Assembly: GCF_023635005.1 (NCBI RefSeq) | Contig: NZ_JAMLJM010000001.1 | Span: forward strand, 434,001 to 498,000 | Length of the DNA stretch: 64,000 bases | Origin: Flavobacterium luminosum | GTDB lineage: Bacteria > Bacteroidota > Bacteroidia > Flavobacteriales > Flavobacteriaceae | Direction: 5' to 3' | Part shown: piece by piece, positions 53,901-62,193 of the stretch | Layout of the letters: each line of letters begins with the position of its first letter | Position numbering within the stretch: the first letter of the stretch is position 1 | Notes under the pieces: generated by a model | Told to the model about the DNA's origin: nothing | The model's database searches: none | The model's input: the letters and a program-made list of their open reading frames with translations, nothing else | Program-made: the position numbers and the translations under genes

Positions 53901-55434
53901 GACCACGACCTATAGGAGTGGCTTGTTTTTCTCCATCTTTTACACACAACAAAATATCGTGCGCATTAGCATCTTCTTTGGCAATATAATAGATATTGTT
54001 GGTAGCGATGAGTTTCACGTTGTGTTTTCGCGCAAACTGCACCAACGTTTGATTCACTCTATTTTCATCTTCTTGATTGTGACGCATGACTTCGATGTAA
54101 AAGTCGTCTCCAAATTGCGCCTTCCACCAAATCAGTGCTTCTTCAGCTTGATTTTCTCCAACATTTAAAATTTTACTTGGAATTTCTCCGTATAAATTTC
54201 CGGAAAGCACCATGATGTCCTCTTTATATTTTTCAACGATACTTCTATCAATTCTTGGCACATAATAAAATCCATCGGTATAAGCGATAGATGACATTTT
54301 GGCTAAATTATGATAACCTTTTTTATTTTTTGCCAAAAAGACCACTTGATAACCGTTGTCTTTTTTGGATTTGTCTTTATGATTGTCGCAAATATTGAAT
54401 TCACATCCTACAATGGGCTTGATTTCTACTTCTGTAGGCGCTTCCCCTTTCGCAATAAGTTCCTCATTTTTAGCTTTTGCCGCTTTGGTATGACTAAGAA
54501 CAGCGCTCACAAACTGAAAAGCTCCCATCATGTTTCCAGTATCGGTCATGGCCACGGCTTTCATATTGTTTTTCACAGTTGCATTAACCAATGCCTGAAT
54601 TCCAATGGTGGACTGTAAAACCGAAAACTGTGTGTGATTGTGTAAATGAACAAAAGGCGCTTGCTCAAAATCGTTACTCATTTCCTGAGTAACCGGTGTT
54701 CCCTCCTCTTCCTTTTGGATTTGTTTCAGACGAGCTCTGATTTCATCCGAAGCCGATTTGAGATTGATGTGCTTTAATCCGATTAGTTGTATTTTCTGCG
54801 GATTATTTTCACGGAAATTGATGTAATAATCTTCCGTTACATCTAGTTCTTCCTTTGTAAAAACTTCTCTTTTGATCAGCTCTAAAAAACATCGGGTAGT
54901 AGCCTCAACGTCGGCTGTAGCGTTATGGGCTTCCGCAAAAGGTTCTTCAAACAAATATCGATGTAATTCCGTAAGTGTAGGTAGTTTGTATCTACCTCCG
55001 CGTCCTCCGGGCAATTTTAATAAATTAGCCGTTACTTCGGTACAAGTGTCCAAAACTGGCATTTTCACCATATCTGAAGCCACTTGCATACGATGGAATT
55101 CACACCCCATAATATTTACGTCGAAACCTACGTTTTGACCTACTATGTATTTGGCTTTGGAAAGCGCCAAATTGAATTTTTCCAGCACTTCCATTAACGG
55201 CACACCTTGTTCCATAGCTAATTCTGTGGAAATCCCGTGAATTCGTTCCGCATCAAAAGGAATATTGAATCCTTCTGGTCGTACTAAATAATCCTGATGT
55301 TCTATTAATCGACCCATTTCATCATGTAACTGCCAGGCAATCTGAATACAACGTGGCCAGTTATCGGTATCGGTAATAGGTGCCGACCAATTGCGTGGCA
55401 AACCCGTAGTTTCGGTATCGAAGATTAAATACAT
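50917..55434 (-). CDS. dnaE: DNA polymerase III alpha with N-terminal proofreading exonuclease
   Basis: Replicative polymerase, 1505 residues, about 345 longer than E. coli DnaE. The extra N-terminal ~185 residues are a DnaQ-type 3'-5' exonuclease: FDTETTG (5-11) and the late HNATADVEATTRCF carry its acidic residues. A PHP domain starts near 258 (FVHLHNHTQFSVLQ). The C-family palm has the catalytic PDIDIDFDD (about 686-694), followed by beta-binding and OB regions and an acidic C-terminus. It is a single intact frame, so proofreading and synthesis are on one chain. Confidence 0.96.
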   Translation of the reverse strand: MYLIFDTETTGLPRNWSAPITDTDNWPRCIQIAWQLHDEMGRLIEHQDYLVRPEGFNIPFDAERIHGISTELAMEQGVPLMEVLEKFNLALSKAKYIVGQNVGFDVNIMGCEFHRMQVASDMVKMPVLDTCTEVTANLLKLPGGRGGRYKLPTLTELHRYLFEEPFAEAHNATADVEATTRCFLELIKREVFTKEELDVTEDYYINFRENNPQKIQLIGLKHINLKSASDEIRARLKQIQKEEEGTPVTQEMSNDFEQAPFVHLHNHTQFSVLQSTIGIQALVNATVKNNMKAVAMTDTGNMMGAFQFVSAVLSHTKAAKAKNEELIAKGEAPTEVEIKPIVGCEFNICDNHKDKSKKDNGYQVVFLAKNKKGYHNLAKMSSIAYTDGFYYVPRIDRSIVEKYKEDIMVLSGNLYGEIPSKILNVGENQAEEALIWWKAQFGDDFYIEVMRHNQEDENRVNQTLVQFARKHNVKLIATNNIYYIAKEDANAHDILLCVKDGEKQATPIGRGRGYRYGLPNQEYYFKSEAEMKKIFADLPEAIINIQEIIDKVEPYSLYRDVLLPKFDIPAEFQVAEDEEDGGKRGENKYLRYLTYKGAEKRYTEITEDIRERLDFELLTIEKTGYPGYFLIVQDFIAAAREMGVSVGPGRGSAAGSAVAYCLGITNIDPIKYDLLFERFLNPDRVSMPDIDIDFDDEGRGLVMEYVIDKYGSNQVAQIITYGKMATKSAIRDTARVLDLPLFEADRIAKLIPGMMPSKWNLNRFLKEEESEVKKALKSSDEFDRIKELIAIANEGDLAGETIQQAKVLEGSLRNTGIHACGVIITPDDITNFVPVTTAKDSDLYVTQFDNSVAESAGLLKMDFLGLKTLTLIKDTVKLVKYRTGIELNPDEFPIDDQKTYELFQRGETVGIFQYESPGMQKYMKDLKPTVFADLIAMNALYRPGPLEYIPSFIRRKNGEEPITYDLDACEEYLGETYGITVYQEQVMLLSQKLANFSKGDADVLRKAMGKKQKDVLDKMKSKFIDQAKANGHDEQKLDKIWTDWEAFASYAFNKSHSTCYAWIAYQTAYLKAHYPAEYMAAVLSNNMNDIKQVSFFMEECKRMGLQVLGPDVNESFYKFTVNENYAIRFGMGAVKGVGEGAVNTIVENRKNGKYKSIFDLTKRIDLRAANKKAFENLALAGGLDCFTETHRGQYFHHDGDNITFLEKAIRYGAKSQENENSSQVSLFGDASEVQIPEPAVPPCEEWHTMEKLAREKEVVGIYISGHPLDDYRYEMKYFCNVRLEQLKNLEPFVTKNLTFGGIVNNVQHRTAKNGKGWATFNLDGYDESFEFRIFDEEYLKFRHFLVQNQFVFFKINVKEGWVNRETGKKSDPRIQFLEAKMLADVLPTYAKKITIQFSIHELREKLVKDLHELFVKHPGDHQITFEVLELEKIKRELQLVSSPEEVEVSDEVLPGEVEVELAVPEEKEEVVIKNMLSMPSRKIKVKITSELLQEMEKLQVNFKIN

Positions 55435-55560
55435 AGTTTTAAAAGTCCAGAATTTTTACAATATAAATTTCAATTCAAAACATTCCCAAGAAGGGAAAAA
55501 GAGAATTTTCAAAAGTACGTTTTAGAAGTGTAGAAATCAAAAATTCTTATCAACAGAAAC

Positions 55561-55590
55561 AAAAAAACCACTCGTTTTCACGAATGGTTT
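55561..55590 (-). terminator. Terminator of the RRM gene
   Basis: Minus strand AAACCATTCGT/ACGAGTGGTTT (one G-U pair) with a T-run, 24 bases past the stop. Confidence 0.75.
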
Positions 55591-55613
55591 TCCAGTACAA
55601 TATAAAAATAGGT

Positions 55614-55964
55614 CTAGTATCTTCCTCCTCTATTGTTACCTCCGCCATAGTTTCCACCACCGCGGTTGTTTCCATAACTACCACCTGAACGGTTGTTATT
55701 GAAACTTCTTCTTTCGCCTTCCGGTTTTGGTTCCGATTTATTAACTACAATCGTACGACCTTCTACCGTAGCGCCATTTAACTCTTGGATTGCTTTTAAA
55801 GCTTCTTCATCGCTAGGCATTTCTACGAATCCGAAACCTTTACTTCTTCCTGTAAATTTATCTGTAATTAATTTTACCGATGCTACAGTACCATACACTC
55901 CGAAAGAGTCTCTTAAGTCTGCCTCATCAATAGAAAAAGGCAAACTCCCTACAAAAATATTCAT
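55614..55964 (-). CDS. Gly-rich RRM RNA-binding protein
   Basis: 116 residues. One RNA-recognition motif (1-80) has RNP2 IFVGSL (3-8) and RNP1 KGFGFVEM (about 46-53), followed by a short Arg/Gly/Asn/Tyr-rich tail (GGSYGNNRGGGNYGG). The layout is like plant and cyanobacterial Rbp proteins, which bind RNA and are often cold-regulated. Cold response here is inference. A weak TATCTTTA lies upstream. Confidence 0.92.
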   Translation of the reverse strand: MNIFVGSLPFSIDEADLRDSFGVYGTVASVKLITDKFTGRSKGFGFVEMPSDEEALKAIQELNGATVEGRTIVVNKSEPKPEGERRSFNNNRSGGSYGNNRGGGNYGGGNNRGGRY

Positions 55965-56050
55965 ATATAAATTTTATAATTTGTGTAAAGATAGACTATT
56001 AAAATGACAATCAAGCTATTAAAATGATTTATTTCCAATTTCATGAAAAC

Positions 56051-56079
56051 AAAAAAACCATTCTGATACAGAATGGTTT
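56051..56079 (-). terminator. Terminator of the GSGY lipoprotein gene
   Basis: AAACCATTCTG/CAGAATGGTTT with loop ATA and a run of T on the minus strand. Confidence 0.8.
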
Positions 56080-56102
56080 AAGAATATTATTCGAGAACTA
56101 AT

Positions 56103-56789
56103 TTATTGCAACGGTAAATTATAAAAAACACCTTCCTTACAAGATACTACTGCACCGGTATTTGCGTCGAAAGCCGTGAACTTAAAAGTACCTGATATAG
56201 TAGTTCCAGTATTTTTAGTAATAACCACCTCTCCGTTACTATTTTGTACCGTTTGAACTAAAATTTTAGCATTATTATTTCCCGCAGTAATGGTAAGCAC
56301 ATCGCCCGGTAAATAACCTGATCCAGGAGAATTGACTACAATTTTTGTCACGGATCCTCTGCTATTTGCTTCAATGTTCACCTTTAAACCTGAACCCGAA
56401 CCTCCTGATACAGACAAAGCGCCAGAAGTAATGTAGCCGCTTCCGGCATTTTGAATCACAATCCCATAAACAGCTCCTGGATTAATCCCCGTTGTGTATT
56501 GCAAGCCTAAACTAGCATTTACCGGAGCCACAATAGCCATATTTGCTTGATTAGTAGTTCCTAATAAATATTTTCCAGCAGAAGCAGAATTTGTTCGCAA
56601 TGCTAAATTGTAATGAATAGACGTTCCTTCCAAAACAAGCGCCCCATTGGTAATTTTTGCTGACTTTATGTTCGCTTTCCAAATTTCATTATTTAAACTC
56701 GCCTGAAAAGCAGGGTCGTTGAATTCTACTTCATTTTGGCAAGAAAATAAGCTAATCGCCAAAAACAATATGATACTGATTTTTTTCAT
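56103..56789 (-). CDS. Lipoprotein (DUF6252-like) with GSGY repeats
   Basis: 228 residues. A lipoprotein signal with Cys17 (LFSCQNE) precedes sequence resembling DUF6252 (FQASLNNEIWKAN). The middle holds two similar ~36-residue units: 107-142 (IVIQNAGSGYITSG...) and 148-183 (IVVNSPGSGYLPGD...), each with GSGY followed by a Gly/Ser/Asn-rich turn. Such repeats also occur in phage structural and surface proteins. It is probably anchored to the outer membrane. The role is unknown. Confidence 0.75.
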   Translation of the reverse strand: MKKISIILFLAISLFSCQNEVEFNDPAFQASLNNEIWKANIKSAKITNGALVLEGTSIHYNLALRTNSASAGKYLLGTTNQANMAIVAPVNASLGLQYTTGINPGAVYGIVIQNAGSGYITSGALSVSGGSGSGLKVNIEANSRGSVTKIVVNSPGSGYLPGDVLTITAGNNNAKILVQTVQNSNGEVVITKNTGTTISGTFKFTAFDANTGAVVSCKEGVFYNLPLQ

Positions 56790-56901
56790 TTATTCATTAA
56801 TTGATAAGATACAAAAATAACTTTTTACCTATTCAAAATGTAATTTATTGAAAATATTTTATCGGGTTACGACAAAATGTAAAATCTATCGTATTTTTAA
56901 C

Positions 56902-56909
56902 TATATTTG
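56902..56909 (+). promoter_or_regulatory. Promoter -7 box of the rpsP operon
   Basis: TATATTTG followed by CAC, as before rimP and the tRNA-Leu genes. The rpsP ATG is 49 bases downstream. Confidence 0.6.
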
Positions 56910-56957
56910 CACCCTCAATTAACCGAGGTCGAGTACCTCAAATTAATCAATAAGATT

Positions 56958-57494
56958 ATGTCAGTAAAAATTAGATTACAAAGACACGGTAAAAAAGGAA
57001 AACCTTTTTACTGGATCGTAGCGGCAGATGCTCGCGCAAAAAGAGATGGTAAATTCTTAGAAAAAATCGGAACTTACAATCCAAACACTAACCCTGCAAC
57101 TATCGACTTAAATGTTGACAAAGCAGTAACTTGGTTATTTAATGGTGCTCAGCCAACTGACACTGCAAGAGCTATCCTATCTTACAAAGGTGCTTTATTA
57201 AAACACCACTTAGAAGGCGGTGTACGTAAAGGTGCTTTAACTCCGGAACAAGCAGAAGCTAAATTTAATGCTTGGTTAGAAGAGAAGGCTGGAAAAGTTA
57301 ATGCTAAAAAAGAAGGTTTAAGCAAAGCAGAAGCTGATGCTAAAGCTAAAGCGTTAAAAGCTGAAAAAGAAGCAAACGAAAAACGTATTGCTGCTCAAGC
57401 TGAGGCAGCAAAAGCTGAAGTTGCTACTGAAGAAGTTGCTACTGAAGAGGAAGCTCCAGCTGTTGAAGAAAACAACAACGAAACAGAAGCTTAA
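56958..57494 (+). CDS. rpsP: 30S ribosomal protein S16 with long C-terminal extension
   Basis: 178 residues. The first ~90 are canonical S16 ([21 protein letters not shown] ... [12 protein letters not shown]). The rest is an extra tail of Lys/Ala/Glu-rich helix (about 105-150) ending in an acidic [28 protein letters not shown] segment. E. coli S16 has 82 residues. The ATG at 56958 is chosen. The upstream frame is noncoding leader. It forms an operon with rimM (15-base gap). Confidence 0.95.
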   Translation: MSVKIRLQRHGKKGKPFYWIVAADARAKRDGKFLEKIGTYNPNTNPATIDLNVDKAVTWLFNGAQPTDTARAILSYKGALLKHHLEGGVRKGALTPEQAEAKFNAWLEEKAGKVNAKKEGLSKAEADAKAKALKAEKEANEKRIAAQAEAAKAEVATEEVATEEEAPAVEENNNETEA

Positions 57495-57509
57495 TTATAA
57501 CTGGCGATT

Positions 57510-58037
57510 ATGCGTAAAGACGAATGTTTTTATTTAGGTAAAATCGCTAAAAAATTTAGTTTCAAAGGCGAAGTTCTTATCTATTTAGATACGGACGAAC
57601 CCGAAATGTATGAAGATTTGGAATCAGTTTTTGTTGAATTCAACAAAAATCTGGTTCCATTTTTTATTGAAAAATCCCAACTACACAAAGGCGATTTCCT
57701 TAAAGTTCGATTTGAAGACGTAGACACCGAAGAAGAAGCCGACAAACTCATTGGTTGTGAAGTTTACCTTCCTTTATCGATGTTACCCAAACTTGAAGGC
57801 AACAAATTTTATTTTCACGAAGTTATTGGTTTTGACGTAGTAGATGACCGTTTAGGGAATATTGGTAAGATTGTTTCTATTAACGACAGTGCTGCACAAC
57901 CTCTTTTTGAAATTGAAAATAACGGTGTGGAGATTTTAATCCCAATGATTGATGATTTTATTGTTGAAGTCAATCGTGAAAAGCAAACAATCTATCTAAA
58001 CACTCCTGTCGGATTGGTAGATTTGTATCTAAAATAA
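57510..58037 (+). CDS. rimM: Ribosome maturation factor RimM
   Basis: 175 residues. Binds S19 and helps 16S rRNA processing in 30S assembly. The N-terminal beta-barrel has CFYLGKIAKKFSFKGEVLIYL and a PRC-barrel C-terminal domain includes FYFHEVIGFDVVDDRLGNIGKI. It follows rpsP, a usual neighbour. In E. coli trmD comes next, but here trmN6 follows. Confidence 0.94.
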   Translation: MRKDECFYLGKIAKKFSFKGEVLIYLDTDEPEMYEDLESVFVEFNKNLVPFFIEKSQLHKGDFLKVRFEDVDTEEEADKLIGCEVYLPLSMLPKLEGNKFYFHEVIGFDVVDDRLGNIGKIVSINDSAAQPLFEIENNGVEILIPMIDDFIVEVNREKQTIYLNTPVGLVDLYLK

Positions 58038-58091
58038 ACTTTTAGACTCCATTTTAATCACTCTTATAAATTTCAAAATCTGAAATTTAAA

Positions 58092-58808
58092 ATGCCAAAC
58101 AACACTTTTCAATTCAAACAATTCAATATAAAGCAAGACCGTTGCGCTATGAAAGTTGGAACCGATGGTGTTTTATTAGGCGCTTGGACTCCATTAATCA
58201 ATAATCCTTACAACATACTTGACATAGGAACCGGAACCGGATTAATTGCTTTGATGCTAGCACAACGCTCACAAGCAGAACAAATTGACGCCATCGAAAT
58301 TGATGGTAATGCTTACGAACAAGCTACCGAAAACTTTGAAAATTCTCCGTGGAACGATCGTTTGTACTGCTATCATGCCGGGTTAGACGAATTCGTTGAA
58401 GAAGTAGAGGAAGTATTTGATTTAATTGTTTCCAACCCTCCTTTTTATACTGACGATTACAAATCGGGAGATACACAACGTAATAATGCACGCTTTGAAG
58501 ATTCATTACCTTTTGATGAATTAGTAGAAGCCGCCGATTTATTTTTATCTGATAACGGAATATTTTCCTTAATTGTTCCTTTTAAAGAAGAAGAAAAAAT
58601 AATCAACCTTTGCCAAGAACGCGAACTATTTCCTTTAAAAATAACTCGAGTAAAAGGAACATCTACTACAGAAATAAAAAGAAGTTTACTGGCTTTCACC
58701 AGAATCGAGCAAACCCCTTTAACCGATGAATTGGTTATCGAAATTTCACGTCATCAATATACGCCTGAATATATTGAATTAACCAAAGAATTTTATCTAA
58801 AAATGTAA
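58092..58808 (+). CDS. trmN6: tRNA1(Val) N6-adenine-37 methyltransferase
   Basis: 238 residues of the TrmN6/YfiC family. SAM-binding motif I is LDIGTGTGLIAL (43-54), and the N6-adenine motif NPPF is at 115-118 (VSNPPFYTDD). The N-terminal FKQFNIKQDRCAMKVGTDGVLLGAW is typical of the family. It is probably the third gene of the rpsP-rimM unit (54-base gap). Confidence 0.9.
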   Translation: MPNNTFQFKQFNIKQDRCAMKVGTDGVLLGAWTPLINNPYNILDIGTGTGLIALMLAQRSQAEQIDAIEIDGNAYEQATENFENSPWNDRLYCYHAGLDEFVEEVEEVFDLIVSNPPFYTDDYKSGDTQRNNARFEDSLPFDELVEAADLFLSDNGIFSLIVPFKEEEKIINLCQERELFPLKITRVKGTSTTEIKRSLLAFTRIEQTPLTDELVIEISRHQYTPEYIELTKEFYLKM

Positions 58809-58943
58809 TTACAAAAAACAATTCAAAAGTTTTTCAATCATTAATTACTTCTTCTTCCAGGTTATTTTACCAACAAAAACATTACAAATCACGTAAACCA
58901 AGACCCAAAAAAACCCTAAAGATCAAATTATAACAATCGTTCA

Positions 58944-58974
58944 TTGAATTGTTAAAAATCTTTATTTACTTTTG
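58944..58974 (+). promoter_or_regulatory. Promoter of the acyl-CoA dehydrogenase gene
   Basis: TTG (58944-58946) and TACTTTTG (58967-58974) are separated by 20 bases. The leader to the ATG at 59060 is about 80 bases long and holds a 14-codon open frame starting at 58996. Confidence 0.6.
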
Positions 58975-59059
58975 CGTCACAAAACAAAAAATGGAATGAG
59001 TATAAAAGAACATATACTAATTTCATCTGACCAATTATAAACCATAAAAAATCAAACAG

Positions 59060-60238
59060 ATGAAACCAGATTTATTTCAATCTCCTGATTATTATTTATT
59101 AGACGACTTACTGACAGAAGAACATAAATTAGTTCGTGATGCTGCGCGAGCTTGGGTAAAAAAAGAAGTTTCTCCAATTATTGAAGACTATGCTCAAAGA
59201 GCTGAGTTTCCAAAACAAATCATAAAAGGTTTGGGGGAAATTGGTGGTTTTGGGCCTTATATTCCAGTAGAATATGGTGGTGCTGGATTAGACCAAATTT
59301 CATACGGATTAATCATGCAAGAAATTGAACGCGGTGATTCTGGAGTACGTTCAACCTCATCCGTACAATCATCATTGGTAATGTATCCTATCTGGAAATA
59401 CGGAACCGAAGAGCAAAGACAAAAATATTTACCGAAACTAGCAACCGGAGAATGGATGGGATGTTTCGGTCTAACAGAACCTGATCACGGTTCTAATCCG
59501 GGAGGAATGGTTACTAACTTTAAAGATATGGGAGACCATTATCTATTAAATGGTGCCAAAATGTGGATCTCCAATGCACCTTTTGCACAAATTGCAGTAG
59601 TTTGGGCTAAAAACGAAGAAGGACGCATACATGGTTTAATCGTGGAAAGAGGTATGGAAGGTTTCTCTACTCCGGAAACACATAATAAGTGGTCTTTAAG
59701 GGCTTCGGCTACCGGAGAGTTAATTTTTGATAACGTAAAAGTTCCTAGGGAAAACTTATTGCCAGGAAAATCAGGATTAGGAGCACCACTAGGATGCTTA
59801 GATTCGGCTCGTTACGGAATCGCTTGGGGTGCAATTGGTGCAGCTATGGATTGTTACGACACTGCTTTACGTTATTCGAAAGAACGTATTCAATTTGACA
59901 AACCAATTGGCGCTACGCAATTGCAACAAAAAAAATTAGCTGAAATGATTACAGAAATCACTAAAGCACAACTACTAACCTGGCGTTTAGGAGTTTTACG
60001 TAATGAAGGAAGAGCTACGACTGCTCAAATTTCAATGGCAAAACGCAACAATGTGGAGATGGCTATAAACATTGCCCGTGAAGCGCGTCAAATGTTAGGC
60101 GGTATGGGAATTACCGGCGAATATTCGATTATGCGCCACATGATGAATTTAGAATCCGTGATCACCTACGAAGGAACTCACGACATTCATTTACTAATTA
60201 CAGGTATGGATGTGACTGGTTTTCCTGCATTCAAATAA
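59060..60238 (+). CDS. Acyl-CoA dehydrogenase, probably glutaryl-CoA dehydrogenase
   Basis: 392-residue FAD enzyme. FAD/acyl-CoA motifs are CFGLTEPDHGSNPGG and WISNAPFAQIAVVWAK. Glu371 in TYEGTHDIH occupies the position of the catalytic base (Glu370 region) of glutaryl-CoA dehydrogenase. The N-terminal EHKLVRDAARAWVKKEV and IEDYAQRAEFPKQIIKGLGEIGGFG also match that subfamily, which oxidises and decarboxylates glutaryl-CoA in lysine catabolism. The specific substrate needs an enzyme test. Terminator after the stop. Confidence 0.9.
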   Translation: MKPDLFQSPDYYLLDDLLTEEHKLVRDAARAWVKKEVSPIIEDYAQRAEFPKQIIKGLGEIGGFGPYIPVEYGGAGLDQISYGLIMQEIERGDSGVRSTSSVQSSLVMYPIWKYGTEEQRQKYLPKLATGEWMGCFGLTEPDHGSNPGGMVTNFKDMGDHYLLNGAKMWISNAPFAQIAVVWAKNEEGRIHGLIVERGMEGFSTPETHNKWSLRASATGELIFDNVKVPRENLLPGKSGLGAPLGCLDSARYGIAWGAIGAAMDCYDTALRYSKERIQFDKPIGATQLQQKKLAEMITEITKAQLLTWRLGVLRNEGRATTAQISMAKRNNVEMAINIAREARQMLGGMGITGEYSIMRHMMNLESVITYEGTHDIHLLITGMDVTGFPAFK

Positions 60239-60245
60239 AAATAAC

Positions 60246-60274
60246 AAAGAGCTCTCCATCGAGCTCTTTTTTTT
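60246..60274 (+). terminator. Terminator of the acyl-CoA dehydrogenase gene
   Basis: AAAGAGCTC/GAGCTCTTT with a 6-base loop and a following T-run. Confidence 0.85.
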
Positions 60275-60319
60275 GTGATTTTTCGTAACTTTAAATTACT
60301 TAATAAACAGTATAACATT

Positions 60320-60820
60320 ATGAGACTAGGTGATTTTTTTATGCCGGAATTTCTACACGAAATGGCTACAACTAGAAAAATATTAGACGCAATTCCAGAA
60401 GAACATTTTGATTATAAGTCTAATGAAAAAGCAATGAGCCTAGGGGCACTAGCTAATCACATTGCCGAAATTCCCACATGGATTCCAGCAGCTTTTTTAC
60501 ATTCGGAATTGGATTTTAGTACTGCTAACTATGTTCCTAAAGACTTTAAAAAAGTATCAGAGTTATTGTCTTTTTTCGACAGCAATGTAAACGAAGCCAC
60601 ACAATTGCTCAAGGAAGTCAGCAATGAAACCCTTAACGAAGAATGGACCTTGAGAAACGGATCTGCTATTTATTTTACCATGCCTAAATCGGCTGTTTAC
60701 AGATCCTTTGTAATGAACCATCTGATTCATCATCGCGGACAACTGTCGGCATATCTTAGAGCTCTTGGAGCCAAAGTTCCTGGAATGTACGGTCCCTCAG
60801 CAGACGAGCAAACCGCATAA
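60320..60820 (+). CDS. DinB-family protein
   Basis: 166 residues of the DinB/YfiT four-helix-bundle superfamily. Candidate metal ligands are His near 50 (LANHIAE) and the HLIHHRGQLSAYLR segment. Members include thiol-dependent transferases (bacillithiol, mycothiol) and DNA-damage-inducible proteins, so the substrate is open. The ATG at 60320 (MRLGDFFMPEF) is chosen because the upstream frame overlaps the preceding terminator. Terminator follows. Confidence 0.85.
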   Translation: MRLGDFFMPEFLHEMATTRKILDAIPEEHFDYKSNEKAMSLGALANHIAEIPTWIPAAFLHSELDFSTANYVPKDFKKVSELLSFFDSNVNEATQLLKEVSNETLNEEWTLRNGSAIYFTMPKSAVYRSFVMNHLIHHRGQLSAYLRALGAKVPGMYGPSADEQTA

Positions 60821-60840
60821 ACAATAGTAAATACAATCAT

Positions 60841-60872
60841 AAAAGCTTTCCGGTACTCAGAAAGCTTTTTTA
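60841..60872 (+). terminator. Terminator of the DinB gene
   Basis: AAAAGCTTTC/GAAAGCTTTT with a 9-base loop and a T-run. Confidence 0.8.
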
Positions 60873-60936
60873 TTTTTGTCCCAAAATAATCCTTAAATAC
60901 TTTTTTGTATCTTTAGGTATCCCAAAAATATTTATC

Positions 60937-61722
60937 ATGACGATTCAAACCATCCAAGCTAATATCCAAAATCACAAGGATATTCTGCACACTCATCCCT
61001 TATATGGACAAATAAAGTCTATTGAAGATTTACATTGTTTCTTAGAAAGCCATGTTTATGCCGTATGGGATTTTATGTCATTACTCAAAGCATTACAACA
61101 AAAATTGACTTGTACCACGACTCCATGGTTTGCTACGAAAAATACAGCAATACGTTATTTGATCAACGAAATCGTTTTGGCAGAAGAATCCGATTTGACT
61201 ATTGATGGAAAAAGACAAAGTCATTTTGAAATGTATCTCGATGCGATGAAAGCCTGTGGAGCCAATACCCAAGAAGTAGAAACTTTTTTAGAAGATGTAA
61301 TGACTACAAAAAACATCTTTGTCTCTATAAAAACTAGTCAGTTACACCCTAATATCAAGGGCTTTTTGGACTATACTTTCCGAATTATTGAAGAAGGAAA
61401 AGCACACAAAATAGCAGCTGCTTTTACTTTTGGTCGTGAGGATTTGATTCCGAATATGTTCACGGAGATTTTGAGAAATTTTAAAATCAATTTTCCTGAA
61501 ACTGATTTATCAAAACTAATTTACTATTTCGAGCGACACATTGAATTAGATGCCGACGAACACGGTCCAATGGCAATGCAAATGATTACGGAATTGTGCG
61601 GAAATGACCCTCAAAAATGGAGCGAGACAGAACAAGTAGCCATTGAAGCTTTGGACAAAAGAATTGGTTTATGGAATGCTATTGAGGAAACAATCCACAA
61701 AAAAGAACTTTCATTAGCTTAA
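60937..61722 (+). CDS. DUF3050 family protein
   Basis: 261 residues, all alpha. The conserved LYGQIKSIEDLHCFLESHVYAVWDFMSLLK (21-50) and DADEHGPMAMQMI are family marks of DUF3050, which is thought to share the heme-oxygenase-like fold. His37 and His183-type residues could bind metal. Function unknown. A weak TATCTTTA box precedes it. It is convergent with the ferredoxin gene. Confidence 0.85.
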   Translation: MTIQTIQANIQNHKDILHTHPLYGQIKSIEDLHCFLESHVYAVWDFMSLLKALQQKLTCTTTPWFATKNTAIRYLINEIVLAEESDLTIDGKRQSHFEMYLDAMKACGANTQEVETFLEDVMTTKNIFVSIKTSQLHPNIKGFLDYTFRIIEEGKAHKIAAAFTFGREDLIPNMFTEILRNFKINFPETDLSKLIYYFERHIELDADEHGPMAMQMITELCGNDPQKWSETEQVAIEALDKRIGLWNAIEETIHKKELSLA

Positions 61723-61740
61723 ACAAATATTAGCTTATAG

Positions 61741-61785
61741 AATTTGGAAGAAGAATACTGTTATATTTTTTTCTTCTTCCAAATT
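61741..61785. repeat. Perfect 15-base inverted repeat between convergent genes
   Basis: AATTTGGAAGAAGAA (61741-61755) and its exact complement (61771-61785) enclose a 15-base loop. No T-run follows on either strand, so it is not a standard terminator, but it lies where the DUF3050 and ferredoxin transcripts meet. Confidence 0.6.
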
Positions 61786-61822
61786 AATCCATCTAAAATA
61801 TAATGTGTGAATTGAGGTACCA

Positions 61823-62149
61823 TTAACTTTCCGGAGCTAATTCAATTTCCAAACCGTCTATTTCTTCCGTAATATGGATCTGACAACCTAAACGACTGTT
61901 TTCCTTAACATTAAAAGCCTCCCAAAGCATGGCTTCTTCGTCAGGATTTTTATCGGGTAGCGGTACATCATTTAACACATAACACTGACAAGAAGCACAC
62001 ATTGCCATACCACCACAGATACCAATAGTTCCTTCAGGAGCTAATTCGTAGGCTCGAACCAATTCCATAATATTCATATTCATATCTGTAGGGGCTTGTA
62101 CTTCATGTATTACCCCTTCTCTATCCGTTATTTTTATAGTGATGTCCAT
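61823..62149 (-). CDS. 2Fe-2S ferredoxin (adrenodoxin type)
   Basis: 108 residues. The cluster ligands are C45, C51, C54 (GICGGMAMCASCQC) and C89 (RLGCQI), in the C-x5-C-x2-C spacing of adrenodoxin/putidaredoxin-like ferredoxins. An extra Cys56 sits beside the loop. The ATG at 62149 (MDITIKITDREG) is chosen over an AT-rich extension. Its redox partner is not encoded next to it. It stands alone. Confidence 0.93.
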   Translation of the reverse strand: MDITIKITDREGVIHEVQAPTDMNMNIMELVRAYELAPEGTIGICGGMAMCASCQCYVLNDVPLPDKNPDEEAMLWEAFNVKENSRLGCQIHITEEIDGLEIELAPES

Positions 62150-62193
62150 TTTTATTTTTTTAAACAAAAATATCAATTATTCAATAAAAAGAG

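Noticed and set aside
58996..59040. 14-codon leader peptide before the acyl-CoA dehydrogenase
   Set aside because: No run of regulatory codons, no attenuator hairpin and no ribosome site that supports translation.
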